Assembly: GCA_002422395.1 (NCBI GenBank)
Contig: DIUY01000022.1
Span: 1-64,000, forward strand
Reading direction: 5' to 3'
From: Methylococcaceae bacterium UBA6146
GTDB taxonomy: Bacteria; Pseudomonadota; Gammaproteobacteria; Methylococcales; Methylomonadaceae
DNA length: 64,000 nucleotides
Shown here: one piece after another, positions 27,601-35,812 of the stretch
Layout: every line of letters starts with the position of its first letter
Position numbering within the stretch: the stretch's first letter is position 1
Notes under the pieces: generated by a model
What the model was told of the DNA's origin: nothing
Database searches by the model: none
What the model saw: only the letters and a program-made list of their open reading frames with translations
Translations under genes and position numbers: made by a program

Positions 27601-28057
27601 ATTCCGCCGCCGGGTGCAGGCCAACCTTGCCGGACAGTTGTTGGCGCACACCAACGCCATGCTGGAAAAGCTCAGTGGCCGTTATTATGTGCGGCAAAAG
27701 CCGAGTGAACAGGGCTTGGCGTTAGAAATCGAAGACACTTACCAAAACAATGTGCTGCGCATTCCAAAGACCTTATCAGGTGGTGAGGGTTTTGTGGTCA
27801 GTTTGGCGCTTGCTTTAGGGCTTTCTGAAATGGCCAGCAACGGCAGATCGGTGGACTCTTTGTTTTTGGATGAAGGTTTTGGGAATCTGGATGCCGAAAC
27901 GCTTTATACCGTCATCAGCACGCTGGAAGGTTTACAAACGCACGGCAAAACGGTTGGCGTCATTTCGCACATCGAAGCCGTGCAAAAGCGTTTTAAGGCA
28001 CAGTTGCAAGTGGTCAAAAAACCCAATGGCATGGGCGAATTACGGCAAGTGTCCTAA
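24611..28057 (+). CDS. sbcC: Exonuclease subunit SbcC
   Basis: A 1148-residue SMC-like ATPase from the ATG at 24611. It works with the nuclease SbcD to open DNA hairpins and trim ends. The N-terminal Walker A is TGANGSGKSSVLDA at about residues 35-48, followed by ARSILLAQGDF-like text (FTRSILLAQGDFAAFL). Long Gln/Glu-rich coiled coils flank the zinc hook CPLC at about residue 572. The C-terminal signature LSGGEGF (about 1055) and Walker B SLFLDEGFGNLD (about 1083) close the head. No sbcD lies next to it: upstream are repeats and a pseudogene. Confidence 0.92.
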   Translation: MKILNIRFKNIKSLEGENHIDFTLPPIADTGVFAITGANGSGKSSVLDAITLGLYGETFRFDRPASFVMTKHTAECFAEVDFALGAEKYHSSWHVRRVDDDPSAELEQPQMRLVRLQDGVALASTPHQVCALITELTGMNFRNFTRSILLAQGDFAAFLNALDSERMDILEKIINTDIYADAKKQITDKADEAQHKLTDLTAQLAGITLLEPGRLEAYQQDLDDFNGQHAEFQAQQKNLQQQQVALNEIADLQQQFASQQSQVQADNAQLENLQGRLGQIATMHHALQFKDDVLDVNDKKQAIADNQAALDNFQRELEQLKNRLGDGVSTPEQLAGRSLSVQKQTIDELVAKVNSLRSGQQAEMQLWQALGAQINDKKAAIDTATGWLAEHAADEVLLDNFPETGKLKRLRAEFVELSEKQKVFTKKAKKSTASFKNNNAALEQANKNVVELGQQLDAAEKELEAIADNHTSDEIEALRQEQQERVKAFQELHNLALAHNKLTASGFGLFALFKPKPVPMVSEVQRLTAELDRLTQEIKREENIKLALDQSLIFEALLKKMAPERTHLVDGKPCPLCGALQHPFSKYLPVITNSVKAVSDQQLKIRMLQISATQLRQQITASQKNAENKQNVQLRAQQLRAQWLSLCNRLNTVSPDLDINNTKLMQQLVKNEAEQLKEITALLNRYQSQQALIAKTKASIAQNQANALQLQASAGQLGVVYEEQSQEYKDNATALALCQQEEKQLIEKITAQLAALGEKMPDKGKEDALFDRLNSRRQDYQGYAVRRKTLVEELAALQTKQADCQTEITRYNELLELYGDQLQGAETVGLHLALTEKQKLIADKQQLLAQQKNELALLLQMLQEKIQVSGFTSLDELQQQLELIASGSELERHKAQLEQAMAEKMSALDNTRRLLDAGLARIGTVPDIEQLEQQLKTLAERKAIAHFEIERLEKLLNQQRQQQQRYDVLNAQVQQQQALTDACLAELALLGAEHGMAFRRRVQANLAGQLLAHTNAMLEKLSGRYYVRQKPSEQGLALEIEDTYQNNVLRIPKTLSGGEGFVVSLALALGLSEMASNGRSVDSLFLDEGFGNLDAETLYTVISTLEGLQTHGKTVGVISHIEAVQKRFKAQLQVVKKPNGMGELRQVS

Positions 28058-28121
28058 GAGAGGAGGGGCGCAAAACATGTCTTGTGCGCCCTGACTGACG
28101 GGTCGGCAAAACGTTAAAAAA

Positions 28122-28225
28122 TCGGTAGTGGGGAAACAGCGAATATTAAAATGCTTAAGTGACAGCTGAGCCAAAAAACATGTTTTTTGATTCCAAAATA
28201 TGATCACCATTTTTACCACCACCAA
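28122..28225 (+). repeat. Interspersed repeat family C, copy 2
   Basis: About 104 bp between the convergent sbcC and GGDEF-EAL genes. It contains TCGGTAGTGG at the left, ATGCTTAAGTGACAGCTGAG, the palindrome CAAAAAACATGTTTTTTG and TTTTTACCACCACCA at the right, and it has the same orientation as the copy at 11167-11262. Confidence 0.78.
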
Positions 28226-28235
28226 AAAATCTACG

Positions 28236-31200
28236 CTAGTGCATGTATTTGATTAATAACCCATCCATCTGCGTGGCCGAAAGCGGTTGCGCAAACAAAT
28301 ACCCTTGTACCTGCCTGCACCCTAGCTGTTGTAAAAAATCGGCCTGCACCTGGGTTTCCACACCCTCGGCAATACACTCGATTTTCAGGCTGTCGGCCAA
28401 CTTAATAATGGCGTAGACAATGGCCTCGTCGTCGGGGTCGCCGGGCACATCACGCACAAAAGACTGGTCTATTTTTAACCGATCAACGGCAAAACGTTTT
28501 AGATAGGCGAGGCTAGAATAACCGGTGCCAAAATCATCAATCGAAAACCGCACCCCTTTTTGTTTCAGGGCTTTCACCACAACCAACACTTTATCAGTGT
28601 CTGCCACCAACATCGACTCGGTCAGTTCCAGCTCCAAATAAACGGGCGGCAACTGGCTTTCTTGCAAACAGGCTTCGACGAGTTGCAGCAGGTTGTTACG
28701 CATAAATTGGGCGTAAGAGACGTTCACCGCCACCGTTAGCGGATGCCCCCTGTCCAGCCATAGTTTGGCTTGCAAACAAGCTTGCCGCATTACAAAGTGG
28801 CCTAGGTCAATGATAAAGCCATTGTCTTCGGCCACTTCGATAAACTCTGTTGGCGTCACCCGTCCGATTTGCGGATGTTGCCAACGCAGCAAAGCTTCCA
28901 CGCCCAATAACTTGCCAGTGGCCAATTCAAATTGGGGCTGATAGTTCAGGAAAAATTGGTTTTGCCCTAAGCCTTGGCGCATTTGCGCTTCCAGCCGCAT
29001 CCGCCGCATGACTTTGTCGTTCATCGCTTCGGTAAAAAACTGGTAATTGTTGCGCCCGTTATTTTTTGCCTGATACAGCGCGGTGTCGGCTTTTTTCAAC
29101 AAAGTGTCAAAATCCCCACCGTCGTGGGGATAGACGCTGATGCCGATGCTACAGGACAAATTCAATATGTTTTGCCCAATCTCGAAGGGCGCCGCCAACG
29201 TATTTAGCACTTTTTGCGCCACTTCCACTATATCATCCGAGATGTGCGCATCACTCAGCAGCACCACAAATTCGTCACCGCCAACACGGCTGACGGTATC
29301 GACTTCACGCACACAATGATTCAGGCGTCTGGCCGTCTCCAGCAGCAATTGGTCGCCCGCCGGATGCCCTAGGCTGTCGTTGATATTTTTAAAATGATCC
29401 AAATCCAAGTACAGCATGCCGGCCATCACATTCTGCCTGTCCGCATGGGCTTTGGTTTGCTGAAACCGGTCACGCAATAAGCTCCGGTTCGGCAAGCCCG
29501 TGAGGGCGTCATGATGCGCCATGTGTTCAATCCGCTCTTGCGCCTGTTTATAGTCTGTAATATCCATAAACACGGCGATATATTCAGTAACCTCGCCTTG
29601 CAAGGAGCGCACGGCACTGATGCCCAGCCATTGTGGATAGATTTCGCCATTTTTACGCCGGTTCCATATTTCCCCCTGCCAATGGCCAGAATCTTGGATA
29701 TCCTGCCACATGGCCTGGTAAAACGCTTCTTCGTGACGGCCTGACCGTAACAAGTTGGGCGTTTGGCCGATGGCTTCTTCAGCCAAATAGCCGGTGATGC
29801 GGGTAAAAGCTTTATTCACCGATAAAATGATGGCATTGGTGCTGGTGATCATGACGGCTTCGCGGCTAGAACGGAACACTTGCGCGTGCAGTTCCAGCAT
29901 ACGGTGGCTACGGTTGCGCTGTAACAAAGCCCACGTGTTATTGGCCAGCATTTCCAGCACGGTAATATCACCGTTATCATAAGGTCCGACTTTATTGCCC
30001 ACGCCCATAATCATCACGACTTGCCCGCCATCCAACACCGGCACGCCTATGTGCCGTAGCAAGGTATGACCACACGGCAAACCGCATTTTGGCGTTAAGC
30101 CCGGATAATCATTGTGTATCACTGGGTGGCGCTGGCGGAAACAATCCGCCCAAACCCCAGCTTGGGAAAGCGGGTAATGGTTGTCGTGCGCAGCCTCACA
30201 TTTTTTTAAGGTCTCGGCTGACCAAATGCCTAAAGTCAGGGTTTCTTGGTCAGGATTGACAAAATGCACATAGCCCATGTGGCTATTGGTTAACGCCTCG
30301 GCCTGCTCCAAGGCAAAGCGCAGCAAAGCCGGTTCGTCCATGCTTGGCGCTTGGGTGGTCAGCTGCAAAAGGGCTTGGTTGCGTCGGGTCGTCAGCATGC
30401 GCTCCTGTTCGTTATAAAGACGGTTACAAAACCGCGAGACCAATTCAGCAATGGCATCGACGAACTGCTGCTCTTCATAAAAAAACGGGCCAATGTCCAA
30501 ATCGTCATGTGTATTGCGGTAGCCCACGACGATTTCCCCCGCTGGTTGGTGCTCAACGGCAATGGCGCTACGCAAGCTTGCGGACATCTGCTGGGCGCCT
30601 GGCGTCTGAAACTGCTCGCCCTGTAAGCGGATGCTGACTTCGGCGTCTTCCGGATAGAACATGCCAGTGGGAACCAATGCCAGCACTTCAGCAAAAAAGG
30701 CCCCCCTATCCGCCATTTGATGGACAGCACGGGAAATGGCATAAATCGCGCTCAATTCCTTAACCCGTTCACGCAGTTGCAGCGCTTGTCCTTTTAACAG
30801 CAAATCGCGCTCAATCAGCTCATTGTCTTTCTGCTTCCGTGCGGCTATGTCCTCGACGATCATGACAAAATAATCAATGCCGCCATCGGCAGTACGCAAA
30901 CAACTGGCAGCGACATGCGCATCCAATATCAAGCCATCCATGCAAATGAAACGCTTGTCCAGTTCGTAGCCATCAATGGCGTTGGCTTGCACCCGATTGA
31001 ATTGCATGATCTCCCCAGCAATATCATCGGGGTGCGTCAGTTCTTGCCACGTCATGCGCAGCAACGCTTCGCGGCTATAACCCAACATTTCGCACAATTT
31101 CTCATTCACTTCAAGCCAGCCCTTATCGGCGCTGGTGGCGGCCATGCCGACCGGCGAGGCATCAAAATAAGCCATAAAATGCCGTTGGCTGGTTTCCAAG

Positions 31201-31805
31201 GCGCGGCGCTGGGCAAGGTTTTCAGTTTGATCGACAAGGGTCACTATCAGCTGGAGGGCCGATTCGTTATTAATCACGGGCAGCAAAGCGGCATGTAGAT
31301 CAGCCACAAAGGGGTGTTGGGCGCCGTCTTGTAAGCCGACATTGCAGACTACCGCCTGGCCAGTGTCCTTGGCCCGCGCCATCAAATTATTTAAACGGCT
31401 ATGTTGCTGTTTTTGTACGAGGCGCGGCAAATAATGCGAGCGCAATTGGCTGTCTTTTAGGTTGAAACGCCGGACGGCCGCATCGTTACATTCTAAGATC
31501 ACGCCAATTTCATCCACCACTAACGCGGGCAACGGCAAGGAGGCGAAGAGGTTGCCGAAGCGGCGTAATGCGTTGTCACTAATCAGTTGGCTTTGCCGGA
31601 GTTCATCATTTTGGATCTCCAGCTCAGCCTGGTAAATTTTTAAGTTTTCCACCATCTTTGTAATGTCGGCGTCTTCAAGCCCGGCGTCTCTTAAGGCAAA
31701 ATCAAAGTCGCCGTCACGCAATGCCTTGATGGCGGTTTGGCGTAGCGCTTCGTCAACTTGGGATAAGCTGGTTTTGTTGGTTCGCGGCGCTTTTTTTTCA
31801 GCCAT
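28236..31805 (-). CDS. PAS-GAF-PAS-GGDEF-EAL cyclic-di-GMP signalling protein
   Basis: A protein of about 1189 residues. In order it has an N-terminal coiled coil, two or three PAS domains (for example FGNLFASLPLPALVVDEIGV and YFDASPVGMAATSADKG), a GAF domain (about residues 465-640), a further PAS/PAC block (SREAVMITSTNAIILSVN), GGDEF with an intact VGGDEFVVLL, and EAL with GVEALLRWQHP. Both enzyme motifs look intact, so it could make and break cyclic-di-GMP. No membrane span is evident. The ATG at 31805 overlaps the CheB-CheR stop by eight bases, so the two products are translationally coupled. Confidence 0.9.
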   Translation of the reverse strand: MAEKKAPRTNKTSLSQVDEALRQTAIKALRDGDFDFALRDAGLEDADITKMVENLKIYQAELEIQNDELRQSQLISDNALRRFGNLFASLPLPALVVDEIGVILECNDAAVRRFNLKDSQLRSHYLPRLVQKQQHSRLNNLMARAKDTGQAVVCNVGLQDGAQHPFVADLHAALLPVINNESALQLIVTLVDQTENLAQRRALETSQRHFMAYFDASPVGMAATSADKGWLEVNEKLCEMLGYSREALLRMTWQELTHPDDIAGEIMQFNRVQANAIDGYELDKRFICMDGLILDAHVAASCLRTADGGIDYFVMIVEDIAARKQKDNELIERDLLLKGQALQLRERVKELSAIYAISRAVHQMADRGAFFAEVLALVPTGMFYPEDAEVSIRLQGEQFQTPGAQQMSASLRSAIAVEHQPAGEIVVGYRNTHDDLDIGPFFYEEQQFVDAIAELVSRFCNRLYNEQERMLTTRRNQALLQLTTQAPSMDEPALLRFALEQAEALTNSHMGYVHFVNPDQETLTLGIWSAETLKKCEAAHDNHYPLSQAGVWADCFRQRHPVIHNDYPGLTPKCGLPCGHTLLRHIGVPVLDGGQVVMIMGVGNKVGPYDNGDITVLEMLANNTWALLQRNRSHRMLELHAQVFRSSREAVMITSTNAIILSVNKAFTRITGYLAEEAIGQTPNLLRSGRHEEAFYQAMWQDIQDSGHWQGEIWNRRKNGEIYPQWLGISAVRSLQGEVTEYIAVFMDITDYKQAQERIEHMAHHDALTGLPNRSLLRDRFQQTKAHADRQNVMAGMLYLDLDHFKNINDSLGHPAGDQLLLETARRLNHCVREVDTVSRVGGDEFVVLLSDAHISDDIVEVAQKVLNTLAAPFEIGQNILNLSCSIGISVYPHDGGDFDTLLKKADTALYQAKNNGRNNYQFFTEAMNDKVMRRMRLEAQMRQGLGQNQFFLNYQPQFELATGKLLGVEALLRWQHPQIGRVTPTEFIEVAEDNGFIIDLGHFVMRQACLQAKLWLDRGHPLTVAVNVSYAQFMRNNLLQLVEACLQESQLPPVYLELELTESMLVADTDKVLVVVKALKQKGVRFSIDDFGTGYSSLAYLKRFAVDRLKIDQSFVRDVPGDPDDEAIVYAIIKLADSLKIECIAEGVETQVQADFLQQLGCRQVQGYLFAQPLSATQMDGLLIKYMH

Positions 31806-34785
31806 TAGCATCCCCGTCAACCCATTCGGTAATGTTGACATGACTGACCACCACCCCGCCTGAGATATGTTTGACCGGTGCCGCGTACATTAGAAACCAA
31901 CGCCGCTCGGTAGGGGAATGGCAGGGATATTTGATGGAAAAGTTGCCTTGTCCGCCTGTCAGCAACTTACGGATGCCCTGCAATACCCGTTGCGCGACCT
32001 CGGCATCGGCACCCGCACCGTCTTGGATTTGGCATACGTCCAGGTAATTGGCGCCAGGGCCACTGTGCGCCAGTCCTCGCTCGCCATTGTGCTCGGCAAA
32101 CTCACGCCAGGCTTGGTTGACCAGCGTAATGCGGCCGGTGGGGTTGAGGACGGCGATATGTTCCGGTAAAGAGTCCAAAATGCCTTGTAGGCGTTGCATA
32201 TCTTTCAAATGGGTTATCTCGAAAAAGGTCACCACCGCGCCGGTGATGTTGCGCGGACGGTCGAAATACGGCAAGGAGCGCACCAGATACCAATGCCCGT
32301 CCCAAGTTTTCACTTCACGTTCGGTGACTTGGGCGGTCTCCATAACCCGGTGTAAGTCGGCGACAAATTCCGGATAATCCATGGTATGGCTGAAGTCATC
32401 AATGGCGCGGCCAAGATCGCCTTCGCGGATACGGAAGATTTTACTGGCTTGCGCAGTAAAGCGGGTCAATTTTAGGCTGCTATCGACAAACACCATAGGA
32501 ATCAGCGCCGCCTTGGCCATGTTGTCCAGATCGGCGTTCATGCGGTTGAGGATTTCAATTTTTTCTTGGTTTTCCGAATTGACCGTGTACAGTTCTTCGT
32601 TGACCGATTGCAGCTCTTCGTTAGTGCTTTGCAGCTCTTCATTGGACGCCATAAGTTCTTCGTTGGTGGCCTGCAATTCTTCGTTGGAGGTTTCCAATTC
32701 TTCAATGGTGGCTTGCAAGCTGTCGCGGGTGACGGACAGATCACGTTCCAGGGAATGTATCCGCTCACTCGTCACCGCGCTGACATCAATGGCCGGAGCC
32801 TGTAACGGGGAGGCTTCGTTAGTCTCTTGCGCTTCAAAAACCATTAAAAAATAACGCTCTGGGCTGGCTTGCGATGCGACCGGACGCACCACTACCCGAA
32901 CCAGTTCGGGGCTGCCTGTGCCAGGTTCAATCAGCTGTAATTCAGACTTTAGCGGGGTATTTTCTTTGGCCACCTTGTGCAATAAGGCAATGCCGACCGG
33001 AGCCAGCTTGCCCACCAGCAGTTTGGAAACTTCTAGGCTAGCATTGCCTTCAGGGATGCGCATATAGCGCTGGGCGTCGCCATAGACATGCACCAATTCG
33101 CGTTCGCCGTTGATCAGCAGGGCGGGGGGCGCATAGCTTTTCAGCAATTGCGCCAGGCCACCTTCGATAATGCCGGACTCGGACAAACCCTTGTGCGGAC
33201 GGCTCACGTGGCTAATGCGCAAGCGGTTTTCAATGCGATGGGTGCTGTTTTTAAAGTCCAACGGCAAGCTGACGGGGCGCAATAAGCGATATATTTTGTG
33301 CTTGGCGTTGACGACGGCAAAATCCTTGTACACCACGCCCAACGATTCACTGGAGCCTAATAACAAATAGCCGTTTTGGGTCAGCGCATATTGAAAGCGC
33401 AACAGGGCTTTTTCTTGGGCGGGTGTTTCAAAATAAATCAGGGTGTTGCGGCAACTCACCAGATTTATACGGGTAAACGGCGGGTCTTCCAAAATATTGT
33501 GGCGGGCAAACACGATGTGCTGGCGAATGTCGCTTTTAACCACGAACTGGTTGCCGTTACGGGTGAAAAAACGTTCCAGACGTTCGCTGGACAGCTCGTT
33601 GACAATGCCTTCCGGGTAAATCCCGGTACTGGCAAAATCTATATGTTGCTGCTCGACATCTGTGGCGAAAATTTTTAATTGCGGCCAGCGTTTTAAGCGG
33701 TCGAAAGCTTCGGCAAACAAAATGGCAAGGCTGTAAGCCTCTTCACCGGTCGAACAGCCAGCCACCCAAACCCTGATGGATTGGGCTTCACGCTGTTCTT
33801 CAACAAGGCTTTTGATCACCAGGCGCTCCATTTCCCCGAAGGTTTCCGAGTCGCGGAAAAAGTTAGTGACGGGAATCAAGGTGTGCCGTTTAAGGGTCAG
33901 CACTTCGCAATGGTCATTTTCCAACAACGCCAGATAACTGGCCAAATCACCGATATGCCGCACCTGCATGCGCCGCTCGATACGGCGCATGACAGTCGTC
34001 GGTTTGTATTCCTTAAAATTGATGCCGCCCACTTGATAGAGCAAATGAAAAATGCCCTCCATGGGATTGCCGGTGGCGCTGTGCGGGTTTTCCGGCACTT
34101 TGACGGTGGGCGGATAGGTGTTGGCAACATGCGCCACCACGCGTGCCGCCAACAATTCGGGCGGCAGCACTTCATCCACCAAGCCGGTGGCGATCACACT
34201 GCGTGGCATGCCATCGAATTTGGCGGTTTCGAGGTCTTGTGCCAATAAAAAACCGCCGGCGTCATTGATTGCCACCGCCCCCCGGGTGCCATCGGAACCG
34301 GTGCCGGACAGAATCACGCCGATGCAACGGTTGCCGAATTCTTTAGCTAGGGAATTGAAAAACAAGTCGATGGGCAGGCTCAAACCATGTGGGCTTTTAG
34401 GAGTCAGCTGCAACTGGTCGCCGGCCATGGTCATGTTTTTGCCGGGCGGGATCAGGTAGACATGGTTGGCTTGAACCGCCAGGCCATTTTCAGCCATTAG
34501 CACCGGCATTTCGGTGTGCCGGGCCAGCAGATTGTCCATCATGCTTTTGTGGTCGGGCGACAAATGCTGGATCACTACGATGGCGGCGCCGGAATCGACC
34601 GCCAGCGCGTCAAAAAAACGCTCCAGCGCATCCAAGCCGCCTGCGGAAGCGCCAATGGCGACAACATAGCCGCTAAAGCCGTGCTTGCCAGTTTTTTTCC
34701 GATGGGGACTTTCAGGTTTTTCTGACGCTAGCGCGTCAGCCTCAGCAGCCAATAATTGCTGGGTTTTGGGAATGTTTCGCGCCAT
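31798..34785 (-). CDS. CheB-CheR fusion with coiled coil and PAS domains
   Basis: A 995-residue fusion. The CheB methylesterase domain starts YVVAIGASAGGLDALE (catalytic Ser about residue 47), with QHLSPDHKS (His about 74) and a later SGTGSDGTRG. The CheR methyltransferase part has VAGCSTGEEAYSLAI for SAM binding and IFATDV. Next comes a coiled coil of SNEELQ/TNEEL repeats and then two PAS domains, the second beginning ILDSLPEHIAVLNPTGR. No receiver or kinase domain is present. Such fusions are usually not flagellar chemotaxis enzymes but sensors. The overlapping GGDEF-EAL gene suggests joint signalling. Confidence 0.9.
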   Translation of the reverse strand: MARNIPKTQQLLAAEADALASEKPESPHRKKTGKHGFSGYVVAIGASAGGLDALERFFDALAVDSGAAIVVIQHLSPDHKSMMDNLLARHTEMPVLMAENGLAVQANHVYLIPPGKNMTMAGDQLQLTPKSPHGLSLPIDLFFNSLAKEFGNRCIGVILSGTGSDGTRGAVAINDAGGFLLAQDLETAKFDGMPRSVIATGLVDEVLPPELLAARVVAHVANTYPPTVKVPENPHSATGNPMEGIFHLLYQVGGINFKEYKPTTVMRRIERRMQVRHIGDLASYLALLENDHCEVLTLKRHTLIPVTNFFRDSETFGEMERLVIKSLVEEQREAQSIRVWVAGCSTGEEAYSLAILFAEAFDRLKRWPQLKIFATDVEQQHIDFASTGIYPEGIVNELSSERLERFFTRNGNQFVVKSDIRQHIVFARHNILEDPPFTRINLVSCRNTLIYFETPAQEKALLRFQYALTQNGYLLLGSSESLGVVYKDFAVVNAKHKIYRLLRPVSLPLDFKNSTHRIENRLRISHVSRPHKGLSESGIIEGGLAQLLKSYAPPALLINGERELVHVYGDAQRYMRIPEGNASLEVSKLLVGKLAPVGIALLHKVAKENTPLKSELQLIEPGTGSPELVRVVVRPVASQASPERYFLMVFEAQETNEASPLQAPAIDVSAVTSERIHSLERDLSVTRDSLQATIEELETSNEELQATNEELMASNEELQSTNEELQSVNEELYTVNSENQEKIEILNRMNADLDNMAKAALIPMVFVDSSLKLTRFTAQASKIFRIREGDLGRAIDDFSHTMDYPEFVADLHRVMETAQVTEREVKTWDGHWYLVRSLPYFDRPRNITGAVVTFFEITHLKDMQRLQGILDSLPEHIAVLNPTGRITLVNQAWREFAEHNGERGLAHSGPGANYLDVCQIQDGAGADAEVAQRVLQGIRKLLTGGQGNFSIKYPCHSPTERRWFLMYAAPVKHISGGVVVSHVNITEWVDGDANG

Positions 34786-34882
34786 GATGCGAAGAAACCT
34801 CGTGTTGTTATTGGAACATTGTCAATTGCATCTTTATAGCGCAATTTACGGTGCTTGTCTGCCCTATTACAAAAGGGCTTGG

Positions 34883-34987
34883 GTGGTGGGTTAAATCTGT
34901 AGCACGTTGATAAGCTGGAGTGCAAGCCTTGGTTTGCCTCAGTACAAGCCAAGGCTTGTACTCCAACCACTACATTTAACCCCCTAC
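34883..34987 (-). repeat. Interspersed repeat family D, copy 2 (inverted)
   Basis: A 105-bp element with ends GTGGTGGGTTAAAT (34883-34896) and ATTTAACCCCCTAC (34974-34987), opposite in orientation to the copy at 24238. Its right end supplies the last three codons and the stop of the gene at 34976-35530. Confidence 0.82.
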
Positions 34988-35530
34988 CAGGGCTTCCATC
35001 TCGTTAGCGAGCGTCTCCTGGCAAGCCGGGCAAATGCCGTAGACCACCAGCCAATGGCCCCGGCCCTGTGCTGAAGCCAATTGCCCGGCTTCTTGCCAAA
35101 TATTTTGATGGTTGATCCGATTACAAAGGCTACAGCGCACCAGCGTCTGTTTGCTGCGCTCTTTAGCGCAGGTTATTAAAACCGGCCGGGCAATCGGCTC
35201 TTGCCGGAGCAACTGGCAAGTGATGCGTAATTGTCCGTGGGCTTCGGGCTTGACAGTCATGCGCATAAAGCGTTTTTCAGTGGGGGCGTCACAACGGAAA
35301 TCAATATTGGCTGATGCGTTGGCAATACGGACTTTGCCAAATATATCCAGCCAGAGCTGTTTGGTCACCTTGCCGCTGATAAAATTAAGCAAAGGCTGGC
35401 CAATGACCCTATCAGCAGTCAGGTGGTTGCCGTTGTTGCCCGCTGCAAATCCATCCCAAGCCCCGCCGATAGCGAGGATTATATTATCTTGATCGAGCAC
35501 ATATTCTAATGTGTTTTGGGGCAATTGCAT
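34976..35530 (-). CDS. PAS-like protein with C-terminal cysteine pairs
   Basis: A 184-residue protein. The first about 110 residues look like a PAS-type sensor fold: LEYVLDQDNIILAIGGAWDG, then VIGQPLLNFISG and a late MRMTVKPEAHGQL strand. The C-terminal part has CSLCNR and GICPACQE, a likely zinc-binding or redox pair. No enzymatic domain is seen. It lies upstream of, and codirectional with, the CheB-CheR gene, with about 190 bp between them. The last codons (VGG and TAA) come from the end of a family D repeat, so the original C-terminus may have been altered. Confidence 0.65.
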   Translation of the reverse strand: MQLPQNTLEYVLDQDNIILAIGGAWDGFAAGNNGNHLTADRVIGQPLLNFISGKVTKQLWLDIFGKVRIANASANIDFRCDAPTEKRFMRMTVKPEAHGQLRITCQLLRQEPIARPVLITCAKERSKQTLVRCSLCNRINHQNIWQEAGQLASAQGRGHWLVVYGICPACQETLANEMEALVGG

Positions 35531-35547
35531 GTCTTGTACAGTTTGGG

Positions 35548-35660
35548 TAAGTACATACTAAAAAGTTTTAGGGCTACGGCAGCCCGTCCTCGTTTGCGCC
35601 CCAGAGGGTGAAGGACGTGCAGTCGTTTTGTACCGAAAAACTTATTAATAATCACTTAAG
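35548..35660 (+). repeat. Interspersed repeat family A, copy 3
   Basis: About 113 bp with AAAAAGTTTTAGGGCTACGG, the inner CGCCCCAGAGGGTGAAGGAC segment also seen in the copy at 36860-36969, then CAGTCGTTTTGTACCGAAAA and TAATCACTTAAG. It fills much of the 280-bp gap before pyrD; the rest of that gap shows no gene. Confidence 0.8.
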
Positions 35661-35812
35661 CATCAAATCAATGGAAGGGCAGGATGGGTGGCTTCCCGCT
35701 GGAGACCGCGCCATCAATTAAGCAGTTGCACGTTAACGGCCACTAAACTTTAAAGCGCCTTGTTGGTGTTTTTTGCACCGCAGGTAAACCCAAAAATGGC
35801 GCGAATGGCTTG

